A DNA stretch of 60,000 nucleotides, taken from assembly GCA_029204225.1 (NCBI GenBank), contig CM055092.1, positions 78,442,527 to 78,502,526 of the forward strand. The letters are read 5' to 3'. Every line of letters starts with the position of its first letter. Within the stretch, counting starts at the first letter, position 1. Shown in pieces: positions 35,749 to 46,690 of the stretch. This DNA comes from Diphasiastrum complanatum. Its lineage: Eukaryota > Streptophyta > Lycopodiopsida > Lycopodiales > Lycopodiaceae. Both the position numbers and the translations under genes were made by a program. The notes beneath the pieces are model-generated. The model was not told where the DNA came from. It saw only the letters and a program-made list of their open reading frames with translations, and did no database searches.

Positions 35749-35749
<1 letters not shown>

Positions 35750-35751
<2 letters not shown>

Positions 35752-36229
35752 CCGCAAGTGCATCTAAAATGTAACCAAAATTTTGCATAGAAATTGTCGC
35801 ATCCGCATCCGTCAAAAAGAGTGTTTGGTTCGCATATTTACAAAACATCTTAAATGTGGTATCACGAATCATAGAGATCTTGTGCCCCTTCGTGGGTACG
35901 AAGCAATTGTTAAGGAAGTGGGCAGCTTCATCCACCGAATCCTTATTTGTTGAGATCATCTTTCCATCCATCAGTAATCCAAGGACTGTGCAGAACAAGT
36001 CTTCAGAGATAGTGAAGAATTTGCCTCGCACATGGACTTTGAAATCCACCTCCGAAATGGAATGAATAGAGTTGACAAACTCCTTACTGACTTTGGAGAG
36101 GATGATGGAGGGGTCCACTTTTAAATGACCCAACTTGCATCGATCCAAAAAGGACTGGATGGATGCCAGGCGGATTCCTGCACGTGCTTTTCAGATGATG
36201 TTAGAGCTTGAACTGGATCTAGAAGCCAT
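35750..36229 (-). pseudogene. Possible plant transposon-associated protein, N-terminal fragment
   Basis: Starting at the ATG at 36229 (MASRSSSSSNII, then a stop) the minus strand continues in one frame for about 150 codons. It includes FLDRCKLGHLKVDPS, EFVNSIHSISEVDFKVHVRGK and FFTISEDLFCTVLGLLMDG, then VPTKGHKISMIRDTT. The block V.VRGK.F.IS...F...LGL resembles N-terminal domains annotated as putative plant transposon proteins, which often accompany gypsy-like elements. That assignment is from memory and weak. The coding sequence runs into the GA array. One early stop and the truncation make it non-functional. Confidence 0.4.
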
Positions 36230-36689
36230 TGTTCAAATTTTTCACGAAAGCTCATAGATCACAATAGGTCGCAAATGAATGTTTTGATCGCAAAGAGAAT
36301 GTGCGCAGGAAAGCATAAAATCGCAGGCAGAAAGTGTAAGAAAAAAAATGAAAAATAACTCTGATATGCAGTATCGGTGTGGAAGGGATGATGACGTGGC
36401 ATGGTGACTTGACATCTGTCACTTCCATTTATGGAGTACGTGCATGGGTCAGTGTTTGAAACTATGATTTTACAGATCGATCTTTAATGACGGAAGACCG
36501 TTTTTTAAAAGAAAACAAATAAATTAAGGAGAAACAATATATGTTTTGATATGTGAGCGTACACACGTGTGAATGATGCTGATCACGTGGCCATCATCTT
36601 TAATAGAGGGATGTAAAAAGTAGGTAGATAGGTTCTCTAAAAGGTAGGTGGAGAGATTCTCGATAGATACTAGAAAGTTTTTAGAATGT

Positions 36690-37008
36690 TTCGCGAAACA
36701 TTCTTGAGAGATTCTAGAAAATGATACAGAACTTCACGAAAAATTCTCGAAAATGTTAAGCGTCATCCTAGAAAATTTCTCAAAAAACTGGAGAAAAAAA
36801 ATGCTAGAAAAATTCACGAAAGAAAAAAAAAATGACAAGTTTCAGTTCACAGTTGAGTGATGCGAAAGTTTCTCGAAAAGTTCTCGCAAATACTTTGAAA
36901 AATAACTTAAAAGATTTGAGAGAAGACAAGAAAAATTCCCAAAAAATTCACGAAACAGTTTGAACAAATGTTGAACAGTGGTAGAAAAGTTCATGAAAAT
37001 TTCTAGAA
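36690..37008. promoter_or_regulatory. Array of nine TTCnnGAA sites (heat-shock-element-like)
   Basis: TTCnnGAA occurs at 36690, 36712, 36733, 36744, 36813, 36870, 36947, 36990 and 37001. The first is the centre of a perfect 22 bp palindrome, AGAATGTTTCG/CGAAACATTCT (36683-36704). Inverted TTC/GAA pairs are the core of heat-shock factor sites (established knowledge). The array lies just beyond the 3' end of the minus-strand gypsy remnant, where an LTR would be expected. No LTR ends were found, so a regulatory role is inferred only. Confidence 0.45.
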
Positions 37009-37129
37009 AATTTTTTAGAAAAGAAAAAAAAGTCGCGAACATTATCAGAAAAGATAGAGAAAAATTCGTGATTGATTTCAGAAAAATACTAGAAAATAAT
37101 AAGAATAAAAAAAAATTCTGGTCAAAGGT

Positions 37130-38650
37130 AGTATTTTTTTAGTCTGGACCCGTTAATATGTGTAGGTAACAATTCTCCTTCAAGTGATTGAAGTTGCATA
37201 GAACCATTGTCAAACACCTCTATGACTTTAAAAGGTCCAAGCCATCGCATATGGAGTTTTCCTGGAAACTTTTGATGGCGACTGTCATATATCACCACAT
37301 AATCATCAGCTTTAAAATCACATTTTTTTTATATGACTGTCATATTTCTTCTTTCTTTGTTCCTGAATTTCCTTCGTTAATTTTTGTGAAGACTCACGAG
37401 CTTCAGCTAGTTCTTCAATATTAGTCAACCTTTCGTTTATACATTCTGCATTTGTTCGTTGAGCTTGGATACGAAAAGTTTTGACCTCAAATTCAATTGG
37501 CAGAAAAGGATGCATACCATATGTCAGAATATATGGTGTCTGTTTCGTCGTGGTTTTCTCTGTATTACGACAAGCCCAAAGAACTGATGGTAGTTTTTGA
37601 TCCCAATCCATTGCGTGTGCAATAGTAATTTGAGTCAGGATCTTACATAAAATTCCATTAGCTCTTTCTGTCAACCCGTTTGCTTTTGGATTATACGGTG
37701 TAGTTTTTCTGTGGATGAGAAAATAAGTTGTCAGCAACCGTAGTGTCATTTAAAAAATGTGTACCTCGGTCACTTACTAGTTCGAGTGGACAACCATATC
37801 TGGTGATAATACTTTTGAATAAGAACGTCGTGACAGTTTTTGTATCATTTCTTTTTGTCACCTCTGCTTCCACGTTCTTTGTAGCATAATCCATCGCAAC
37901 TACAATATATCGACATTTCGTATGTCGGGTAACAGGTTTAATTGGACAGACAAAGTCAATCCCCACTTATAGAATGGTGCAAGAGGAAGGATTGGTGTCA
38001 ATGGCCAATTCATTGATTTTGTAGACTTACCAGATCTTTGGCATGGATCACATGAACGAATAAAGTTTGATACATCCTTAAACATTGTTGGCCACCAATA
38101 CTTGGCAGTCAATATCTTATTAACTGTGTTCTTCAAAGCAAAATGTCCACCAACATCTTCTGAGTGTAAGGCTTTAAGGACCTTTCTAATGTCTTCGGAT
38201 TCTAAACATCTTCAAAGCTGATGATCTACACCAAGCTTGTACAGAACATTGTTAATAATTGTATAAGGTGCTGCCTTATATTGAAAAACTATCTTTTGCT
38301 CCAAATCATAACCACTGATCCTTGAGATAAGTAATGATATCAGAATATAGCGAATTTATAGATGAAATCTCGAATAAATGTTCATCTGGAAAATCATCAT
38401 TGATAACATCATGATTTGCTGAAAAGTTGCTAGAGCGTTACAAAGACCAAAGGGCATTTTGTTGTAGGCATAAGTGCCCCAATCCGTCGTGAATGTTTGA
38501 GCGATCCTCCTTTAGCACTCCCACCTGATTATATCCAGAAAAGCCGTCACATAAACTGTAACGCTCTTGACCAGCAACCTAGTCTAGGATGGAATCAGTA
38601 AAAGGCAAAGGATGATGGTCCTCCCTGGTGGCAGCATTGAGTGCCTACTC
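37130..38650 (-). pseudogene. Ty3/gypsy pol remnant (RT and integrase)
   Basis: On the minus strand from 38650: LNAATREDHHPLPF and CDGFSGYNQVGVLKEDRS (RT), then broken RNase H. The integrase zinc region is next (ILTAKYWWPTMFKDV, CDPCQR, 38136-37980), followed by the core (MGIDFVCPIKP, VAMDYATKNVEAE, LVSDRGTHFLND; 37966 to about 37700) and its C-terminal side (TPYNPKANGLTERANGIL to KKYDSHIKK, 37749-37318). A tail follows, reading DDYVVIYDSRHQKFPGKLHMRWLGPFKVIE (to about 37135). The RT palm is lost and at least three frameshifts or stops intervene, so it is inactive. A plus-strand copia fragment abuts at about 38660. Confidence 0.85.
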
Positions 38651-38659
38651 ATCTCCTTT

Positions 38660-38812
38660 GCAGGAATGATTTTATTCCAAACTCAACAGACTCGAATGTC
38701 TAATTCAAGTCTGTTTCAGAACACTTCAACATAATCACTCTCTATGTAGATGATACACTCTTATTCAGCAACAATCTGAATCTGATGAAGAATACGAAAT
38801 GCATGCTGCCCA
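38660..38812 (+). pseudogene. Copia G reverse transcriptase, left part (split by element F)
   Basis: The plus strand reads NDFIPNSTDSNV, then IITLYVDDTLLFSNNLNLMK, the copia RT palm with intact YVDD. At 38812 it is interrupted by the LTR of element F, and the same Pol continues at 49715. GCCCA is present at both breakpoints (38808-38812 and 49715-49719) and is a candidate target duplication. Confidence 0.8.
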
Positions 38813-39222
38813 GTTATGGACTGGGCTCATTACGTTTGCCACGTCCATTTACATTTACTTTACTTTATGTATAAGCATGCCTTGGGCCCTTTTTTATTCA
38901 TTATTGACACTTAGATTGTATGGTTGGCCTTGGGCCTTATTATTCATTATTGGGCCATTTGGACATATTACTGGAGAGTGGGGGCCTTCTTGGAGGGTGC
39001 ATTATTATCCCTCCTAGTTGGGCCCTAGCCATCGAAAGCTTTCTTTTAGGGCTTCCTCTAGCTTATAAGTAGGAAATTGTGTCATTTGTTATTCAGCTGA
39101 TGATATTGATCTCTCTCTTTAGTCTCCTTAATCTCTCTCTTTTCTGTTTTCTAAGGTTAAGTCTTGCTTATGTGATGCTTTCATAGTTTAGCTCTAGATC
39201 AATTGTGGCTTCATTTGTAACT
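38813..39222 (+). mobile_element. Element F 5' LTR (gypsy-like) with primer-binding site
   Basis: About 410 bp, starting near TATGGACTGGGC and ending near TTTGTAACT, with a perfect primer-binding site TGGTATCAGAGC at 39223-39234. It is highly similar over its length to the LTR at 49305-49713. The terminal TG/CA dinucleotides are not obvious, so the edges are uncertain by a few bases. Confidence 0.85.
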
Positions 39223-39254
39223 TGGTATCAGAGCAATTTTCTGTGCACTACTTT

Positions 39255-39765
39255 TTCAGATTTAGTAGAGGTTGTCCAGCGCCCTACTAACCCATCACTT
39301 TCGTCGATTTTTTCATCAAATTTTCATCATTTATTTAGATTTAGTAGAGGTTGTCCAACGCCCTACTAACCCATCACTTTCATCAATTTTTTCATCAGAT
39401 TTCTATTATTTTTCCAGATTTGGTAGAGGTTGGCCAATGCCCTACTACCTTGTCACTTTCGTCAATTTTCTCAACCGATTTGCTGCCCATTTCATGGCTT
39501 GATTGGAGCTGTCCAACGCCCTACTTCATCATCATTTTCAGCGGTTTTCTCCGATTTTTTTCAGGTTATGTGCGGATTTTGGTAGCTGCTACCCAGCACC
39601 CTACTACTTTGCCATCTTCGATGGATTTCTCCACCGATTTGCTATCCATCTTGCTGATTGTTTGGAGGCTGTCCAATGCCCTACTTCATCACCATTTTCA
39701 GCAGTTTTTCCATCATGTTGCAGGACATTTGTGGATCTTATTAGTTGCTGTCCAGCACTCATTTT
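39255..39765 (+). repeat. Diverged tandem repeats in the element F leader
   Basis: About six units of roughly 80-100 bp, each carrying GTCCA(A/G)CGCCCTACT or a close variant followed by a TCA(T/C)CA.TTTTC block. The first two are nearly identical and later units diverge. The tandem ends in a 160 bp CT array. It lies between the primer-binding site and the first plausible coding sequence. Confidence 0.75.
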
Positions 39766-39777
39766 TAGCTTGGATCT

Positions 39778-39940
<163 letters not shown>

Positions 39941-40844
39941 CTTGTTTTGCAGATTATCACTATCGTTTGGAGGAGGACTAGTGCCCTACTATTGCCCACC
40001 TACTGCCCATTTTCCAGCCCACCATCACCTACTTCCATCACCCTACTTTACTTTTTGTTTGTTGTCCACAACTCAACCTATTTGCACTCTTTCCCAGCCC
40101 ACCCCTCCTTGCATTGTCTCCACCTTCTTTCTACTGATTTTTCAACTTTTGCTTGCTAGCTGCGTAACCTTTTCTTTTTGGCACTCACCTTTCTTACTTG
40201 GCTGTCCATTTTCCAGCCATATACTCCACTACTTGCTACTTATTTCTCTCATTATTTGGTTGCTTTTGCAGGCCCCTCTTATTTCTATATGGTGGTTGCC
40301 CGGTATCTCTCCATTTTACTACCGTTTTCAACACGCTTTCGATTGCAGTTGCGAGGTACTACTTACACTATTTGTCATTTCCCTTCTTCTTCTTTTTTTT
40401 CTCTAGTAGGCTTTTTTCACGTCTTTTCATTAGTGTACTTGTTGTGATGACTTATGTCCTCTCCTTCAGTTCGTCCATTGATTAGCGTCTTGTCTGGGTT
40501 AACTTTCTGACTGTGGTAGTTGTTTTGTTATTTCCATTCCATTTTGTAGTTTGTGTTTTCCATCGCATTTTTCATTTCGTCTTTCGTTCTTTGTTATTAG
40601 TTTCCGTTCCATTTGTGTTTCAACTCCATAATTCATTTTCATCGTCGATTTCGTTTTTCACTTTTTCTTCGTTTTCTAAGCTCCATTATAAAAAATAAAA
40701 ATAAAAACCACCCAAATTACCTGGATCATTGGGTTACGTATTCTTTTCCATTACTTTTAATTTTTTTTTTATCATGACTTCTGATTTTCGGTCTCTATCC
40801 CCTTTAGATTATCTTTTTTTTTTAATAGTGATATACCATTTGAC

Positions 40845-41808
40845 CATATGTTCGACAAATGGCTCACACGTCTTCAGTATTACTTTAATACTTCTCGGCC
40901 AACTTGTCCAGGTCCGAATAAGATTCTTGATGCAATTGTATCCCATAGTGAGTTAGAGTCACATATACAAGTTCCTATTGATGTTGATTCACACATACAG
41001 GTTGCGGCTGATATGGTTCTTGATACTGATATAGCATGCTATGATACTATTGATGATGTCATTGCATGCTTTGATGGTGTTACCGATGTTATTGCATGCT
41101 TTGATATTGTTGTTGAGTACTTTGATGCTACTCATATTCCTGAGCGCCATGCTATAGATGTTGTGGCCTATGGTCCTTATTTCGATATTATTCATGGGTC
41201 TATGGTTGCTCTTTCAGATGATTTGGCTACTCCAGTAGATCTCCATATGGCATATGGTTATACATTTCATGATAGTCCTATTGTATACTCACTAGCTTAT
41301 TTTGTTGATATCTATCTAGATGAGTATGCGGTTCTTCTAGATGCATATTTAGGCCAAAACTTATCAGTTGATGCATATTATGCCTACATATGTTGTTCCA
41401 TTTGTGGATTATATTATTCTAGATGCAGGGCAAGAGTATATTGCTTTAGTGGATACAAGCAGTACACATTCATTTATTAGCAATTACATTTTCACCAAGA
41501 TTCATGCTACACCTGTTCTTGCTTCCCAGCTTCTCAGTGTTGAGGTTGCTCGTTCTCATTCTTTTTCTAGTTCTCAGATGATTCAGAACTTGGATTATCG
41601 CTTTGGTGATTTTTCTGGTCAGGCAGAAATCTACATCATTACTCTGGAGCACTATGACATTATTTCTTGTGCAGACTGGTTCTCTTCACTTGTTAGTATT
41701 GTTGTGGATCTCTCTCAACAGACACTTTCCTTTACTCATGTTGGTCAGCATCATTCATGTGGAGAATTGCCAAAAATTGGCAAATCTAGCTTGATCAAAA
41801 CCATGTAG
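40845..41808 (+). pseudogene. Element F gag-like region and retropepsin
   Basis: A frame from ATG 40848 (MFDKWLTRLQYYFNTSRP) continues as an unusual acidic protein with internal repeats (DDVIACFDGVTDVIACFDIV) and no zinc knuckle. After a frame change, 41368-41808 encodes a gypsy-type aspartic protease domain: YIALVDTSSTHSFISNYIF, then HYDIISCADWFSS. The catalytic triplet reads DTS where DTG is normal, which would be expected to impair activity. No reverse transcriptase or integrase follows in the rest of F that I could read. F is therefore probably a non-autonomous, gypsy-derived element. Confidence 0.6.
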
Positions 41809-44177
41809 AATAGTGTAAATTGTGTACACAAGTGGGTCCCACACATGTGAGGCCATGATGCCACATGGGAAACCCATCCTAATGTAGGTTAGGTCAATTC
41901 AAGAGAGTTGTTCATGTCTATTTGGTGGTCATCCCTACTTTATAGGACCTACACCTAAGTTTAAGGTGAAAATTTGACCAACTAGCTACCTACCAAGCAT
42001 AACTCTAGGAAATAGACTAGGGTTTCATTTTTGGTCAAGGAGAGTGAGTTAACTTCCTTATTACATGCTGGAAATCCACCTAACTTCAAGAAGGAAGACG
42101 AATTTGCTATGTATTCCCTCTCTCCATAGTGAGAAGATAGAAAATTTTTGGAGCTCATTGGCAATCTCAAGCTAGTTCACTATGTACATTGAGTTTTTGT
42201 GATCCAAATGAAACCAAATCAATTTCTACTTGTTTCTCAGGTTGAAGGACATACTACAGCCTGTAGTACACACGTGTGGGCTCGGATTTCAATGTTTAAC
42301 AATGCTTTTGATTGTTAATGCTTGTTGTTTGTCAAATTGCCAATCTAGATCAACTTTTTTGTGTCTAGTTTTTTGATAGATTGTTAAGCAAGCATCCAAT
42401 CACTCTTGTGGATCTTTTGTAGATCCATTTATGGTCCTAAAGTACAGTACTTTCACAATTCACTTGATGGTATTGATTCCCAGAGTGACTATTAGTTGGT
42501 TATTAGGAAGCAGTTTATGCGTAGCTTGCCAAAGGCTCAAGATGTAGCTCTTCTTTCCATTCAGAGTACATTAGTTGCTGCTTCACTTTCACCATCCGTG
42601 GGTCCTCTTCCTCAGGTTGATGTTGCTCTGGATTTAAAAGTTGTTGTTGTGTGCCTTGTGCCTATATGCCTTGATTCATAGATATTGTATTCAGTGGTCA
42701 CTCCTGGTTTCATTGACATTGAGGCCATATACCTCGGTGGTATTTCTGCTATTTCTTTTGCGCATATCTCAGATAGTCCTCTTGGTTTAGTGGTTGGTGC
42801 AGGTTGTATCTTCTTTTGCTCTACTCATCTCTGCTTGAGGTTTGTGATCTGCCTCATGATATTTCTATGGTTCCTTACATGATTCATGCACCTTTGGCCC
42901 TTATCGTTACACATTTTCCATCCAAGGATATTTGTCAAATGGTCACTATTACTTATCTAAGGTATTTATATGCTGGAATCTTTCTAGATGAGTATACGGG
43001 CATCCTTCAGTCTTATTGTGTTTCTACATATATTTTTGTTGCAGTCCATGCTGATGCTATGGATATATGGCATTCTTGGTTATTACGTATAGCTTGGTTT
43101 CCATTTGGACCTGTTGATTGGTGCTAGTTTTTCCATATTACTGACCACCTATGGTGCAGATATCTCTATGACTATGCATGTGGCTCTCTATCAGTTCCTT
43201 GGATTGTTGCTCATTGTCAGGCTTGGCATATCCTGATGGCTTGGGTTATTGCCTCCGTTCCAGCTACTATTTGTCCAGGTGATCTTCAGGTTCCCCGTCA
43301 TTTCAAATTGCTCCATGTCGCTTGGTCTCTGATGTTGAGTTGCCACTTTGTTTTGGTTTTTCGAGACCATCAGAATACCTTGAGAGAGTTTCTTCTCCTC
43401 TCTGGAATAGTTTTTGGGGATGTTGTCGTCATATACTTCAGTATTGCTAATATGTGCTTTGATACTCATTCTAGTTACACATGGATATTGCTCTGATGCT
43501 TGCTACTAATGTTGGGGATCATGTTCCTCATTCTAGTGCATTTCTTATATTCCTCACTTGTGCGCCTGGTGTGTACTTTAGGATAACACTTGCGGCCAGT
43601 TTCGATGGGTCATTCGATTCTCCATCCGTTTTTGGTGTATCCTATGATGGGTTGGTATGTCCATATGAGGTCTTTTTGGATGAGTTTTTCGGCTACAATT
43701 TTTCAGTTGGGACCTGTACTATTTCTAGATGTGTTGCTATTGTTTTTATGCATCATTTTAGATGATGCATTGATTTCTTGGACCTTCTAGGCCTTTTGGC
43801 ATGTTGCTCTTCTCGTGATAGGGGCCTTGAAGGTACCACATGTGCCATTGCTACATCTCATTCATGGGCCTTATGGATACCTTGGGCTTTTGACCATGTT
43901 GGTGCACATTTTTCCATTTTAGCTATCCTTTGTTAGGATGATCTCTTTATGCTCCATGTTTCCTGGCATATTGCTTGTTATTCCATGCTATTACAGCGTT
44001 CCTGTCATCCTGCTTATGTTCCTACTCCTTGGTGCCAGTCTTCCGATGCTGCTATCTTTTCTTGGGGCATCTATATCACTGAGTTTGCACATATGGTTGA
44101 TGGTTACATGTATGATGTGGCTATTCACATGAGTGTCCATCTCTTTTCCAGTTTCCTTATTGGCTTCCTGTTGTTGA
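41809..44177 (+). other. Element F internal sequence of unknown function
   Basis: 41809-42430 looks foreign to F, with a different composition and AATTGGCAAATCTAG / AATTGCCAATCTAG at its two sides. From 42430 the style of F returns: T-rich, with degenerate blocks such as WHSWLLRIAWFPFGP (43070) and LHVSWHIACYSML (43950). A related PWHPWLFHIAWFQMT is found beyond the H insertion (48925). No RT motif was found in any plus-strand frame. Confidence 0.4.
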
Positions 44178-44182
44178 TGCAA

Positions 44183-44447
44183 TGTTAGAAATCAATGATA
44201 AACTTCATTGTTACTGTTTACGATGTACATTAATGTTGACAGTTGTTACCAGCTATAATTAGCCATAGGCTAGTCTATTAGTCTATTCGTAGGTTTTCTC
44301 TCTCTATCAGGGTTCGGAGTTTATATGTACATTTTATATTTAGTATGATTATAGTGTGATAGAGTGATATTGTGTGTTCTTCTTCCGCCTCCCTACTTGG
44401 TGATTGCTTATGGTGAATACTTGATGTTGCATATCTGATTCTTGACA
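44183..44447 (+). mobile_element. Copia H 5' LTR with primer-binding site
   Basis: A 265 bp LTR from TGTTAGAAATC to TCTTGACA. A primer-binding site with one mismatch (TGGTAACAGAGC) follows at 44448-44459. The flanking pentamer is TGCAA (44178-44182), matching TGCAG after the 3' LTR at four of five positions. About 14 differences from the 3' LTR by eye, nearly all transitions. Confidence 0.95.
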
Positions 44448-44459
44448 TGGTAACAGAGC

Positions 44460-45338
44460 TACGATAGTTTGATTAGTGGATACAACTTGTCACAGGCTCC
44501 GCAACAAAGTGAGAAAGTCCTTCACAGGAAGTGAAAGCTTGGAGAGACAAAAATGGCTGGAAGAAATCCTTCTTGATGTATTTTGCAAGTTTTGGAGCTC
44601 ACAATTATTAGTGGGGAACGAAGACACAGTCCCGGAGGCATCGAAAAGGCCACGGCAGCATCAGACAGATTGAAAATCTGTTGAGTGGAAAACGTTTTAC
44701 AATATTTTTTTAATCTTTGTGAAAAGTGTCATTTGTCAGAGAGTTGTGCCAAGAAATCTCTCATTTGTTTGTTTGGGCTACTGCAAATCACACCAGACAG
44801 TGTCTAGTACTGCCATTTAGAGTTTTGAGGCTTCATACCTTTCACATTATTGATATCTGTCTGTTTGAACAATCACTCGTTTCGAAATCTAAGCAAAGAG
44901 GAGGAGACGTAGCTGTCGCGTCGAAGTAGGAAATCTAGAATATTCCCTTTGAAAGTTCTTATAGTCTTTTTTTTTTTTGTACCAATATCGGATCCAAGCG
45001 CGCTAGCTGAAGAGAAACCTGAGCAGTCGTACATCTGCACTCCAGTCTGATATCGCATGTTCGTACCGATATTAAATCCAAGCGCACGAGCTAAAGAGAA
45101 TTTCGAGCAGTTGTACATCCGTGCTCCAGTCCGATATCGCATGCTCCAATATCGGATCCATGCACACAAGTTAAAGAGGATCCTGAGCAGTCATACTTCC
45201 ACGCTCCATTCCGATATCAGGTTTATAACCAAAAAAAAAAAAAAGCTATTATACAATTTTGTGGCGTGATAAAATTTGGAGACTAAGTTGTGTGCTCAGA
45301 CTGAGCCATTTTTGTGATCCGGACTTGTCTATTTAGTA
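44460..45338 (+). other. Copia H leader with three tandem repeats
   Basis: This untranslated leader of nearly 880 bp is long for a copia. It includes three units of about 80 bp at about 44981-45064, 45065-45144 and 45145-45220. Each has a (C/T)CGATATC-type word at both ends, a GAGCAGT(C/T)(G/A)TAC core and a GATCCAAGCGC-like start. Gag starts at 45339. Confidence 0.8.
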
Positions 45339-45535
45339 ATGGCAACTATAAGCGAGAGTGTCCTCAATGAGTCAAGCAAATTGGAAGGAGCCGGCAACTA
45401 TGCAGTTTGGAAATTCAAATTGAAGAACATTTTGATGGAAAATGAGCTATGGGAGATCGTGATAGGTGAAGAGACAAGGCCATTGAACTCAAGGAAACTC
45501 ACAATGGTGATGAAGTTGGACAAGCCGATGGCAAA
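45339..45535 (+). pseudogene. Copia H Gag N-terminus, truncated
   Basis: MATISESVLNESSKLEGAGN, then YAVWKFKLKNILMENELWEI, is a typical copia Gag start. After about 60 codons (EETRPLNSRK) it runs directly into sequence that normally follows the protease active site (ADGKLLSVKGVGVVPV in the shifted frame near 45520-45570). Most of Gag, the zinc knuckle and the DSG protease site are therefore missing, so H could not make its own particle. Confidence 0.85.
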
Positions 45536-46652
45536 TTGCTATCTGTTAAAGGAGTTGGAGTGGTACCAGTGAAGTTAGCCAGCAGGAAGATAAAGTGGAT
45601 AAGCAATGTGCAATATATACATGGCTTAGCTAACAATCTACTATCTGTTGGGACGATGGCTGATCAACAACTCAAGGTTGAGTTTGATAGCAACAAATGT
45701 CTTGTCAAAGACATCAAGAATCACTACAAAGTGATTGCTATAGGAGCTAGAGTCAACGGGAATCGACTCTACAAATTGAATGCGAGATCTTTTGCTCAAG
45801 CTATGGTAAGCACAGTTGATAGTCGAAGTGATCTTTGGCATCAACGATTCGGTCATATTAGTGCTCAAAGTTTACAGATTCTCAAAAGAGGTAATCTAGT
45901 TATAGGATTGCCTGATATTTCTTTTGAAAGAAAAATTTGTGAAGGTTGTATTTTGGGAAAACAACACACAGAGAGGTTTTCCAAAAGTGGAGCAAGGAGG
46001 GCCAGTGGCATCCTAGATCTTGTCCACAGTGATCTATGTGGACCTAAGCATACTAGATTTCTTAGTGGCTACTATTACTTTATCACCTTCATTGATAATT
46101 ATAGCAGATGCATTTGGATTTATTTCATAAGCAAGAAATCAGATGCTTTTGCTAAATTCAAGGAATTCAAGGCATTAGTTGAAAAGCAAACATGATGTTG
46201 CATCAAAACTTTGAGATCTGATGGAGGTGGTGAGTATTTTTTGACATAATTTATTGATTTTTGCAAAGATCAAGGGATCAAGAGGTAAACTACAACACCT
46301 TATTCACCACAACAAAATGGAGTTGCAAAACGAAAGAATAGATCTATTGTTGAGATGGCCAGGGCGATGCCCAAAAGCAAGGGTTTGTCAAACACCTTTT
46401 GGACAGAATCTTGTAGCACAACTACGCACATCCTGAATCGGTGTCCTACAAAATCCGTGGAAGGTAAAACACCTCATGAAGCTGTTACTGGAAAGAAACC
46501 TAATATTTCTCATTTGAGAGTATTTGGTTGTGATGCTTATGCTCATATTCCTGATGAGAAACGAAAGAAATTGGATGAAAAAGCTATCAAGTGTATTATC
46601 CTTGGATATGATGAGAAGGCCAAGGCATACAAGATGTATGACACAAATGCAT
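45536..46652 (+). pseudogene. Copia H integrase, interrupted by stops
   Basis: The first frame (to 46195) covers the protease end and GAG-pre-integrase, with HHCC zinc ligands (LWHQRFGHIS, CEGCILGKQH), then the core (VHSDLCGPKH, FIDNYSRCIW). After a TGA the core continues as LRSDGGGEYF and YSPQQNGVAKRKNRSIVEMARA, with further stops near 46248 and 46287. The C-terminal domain follows (FWTESCSTTTHILNRCPTKS, GCDAYAHIPDEKRKKLD, IILGYDEKAKAYKMYD) and ends at a TAG at 46652. Both catalytic Asp positions (SDLCG, FIDNYS) are visible; the third acidic residue should lie in the QNGVAKRKN stretch, where VAERKN is usual and Lys replaces Glu. Confidence 0.85.
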
Positions 46653-46690
46653 AGAAGCTTGTAATTTCTAGGGATGCTACGTTTGACGAG

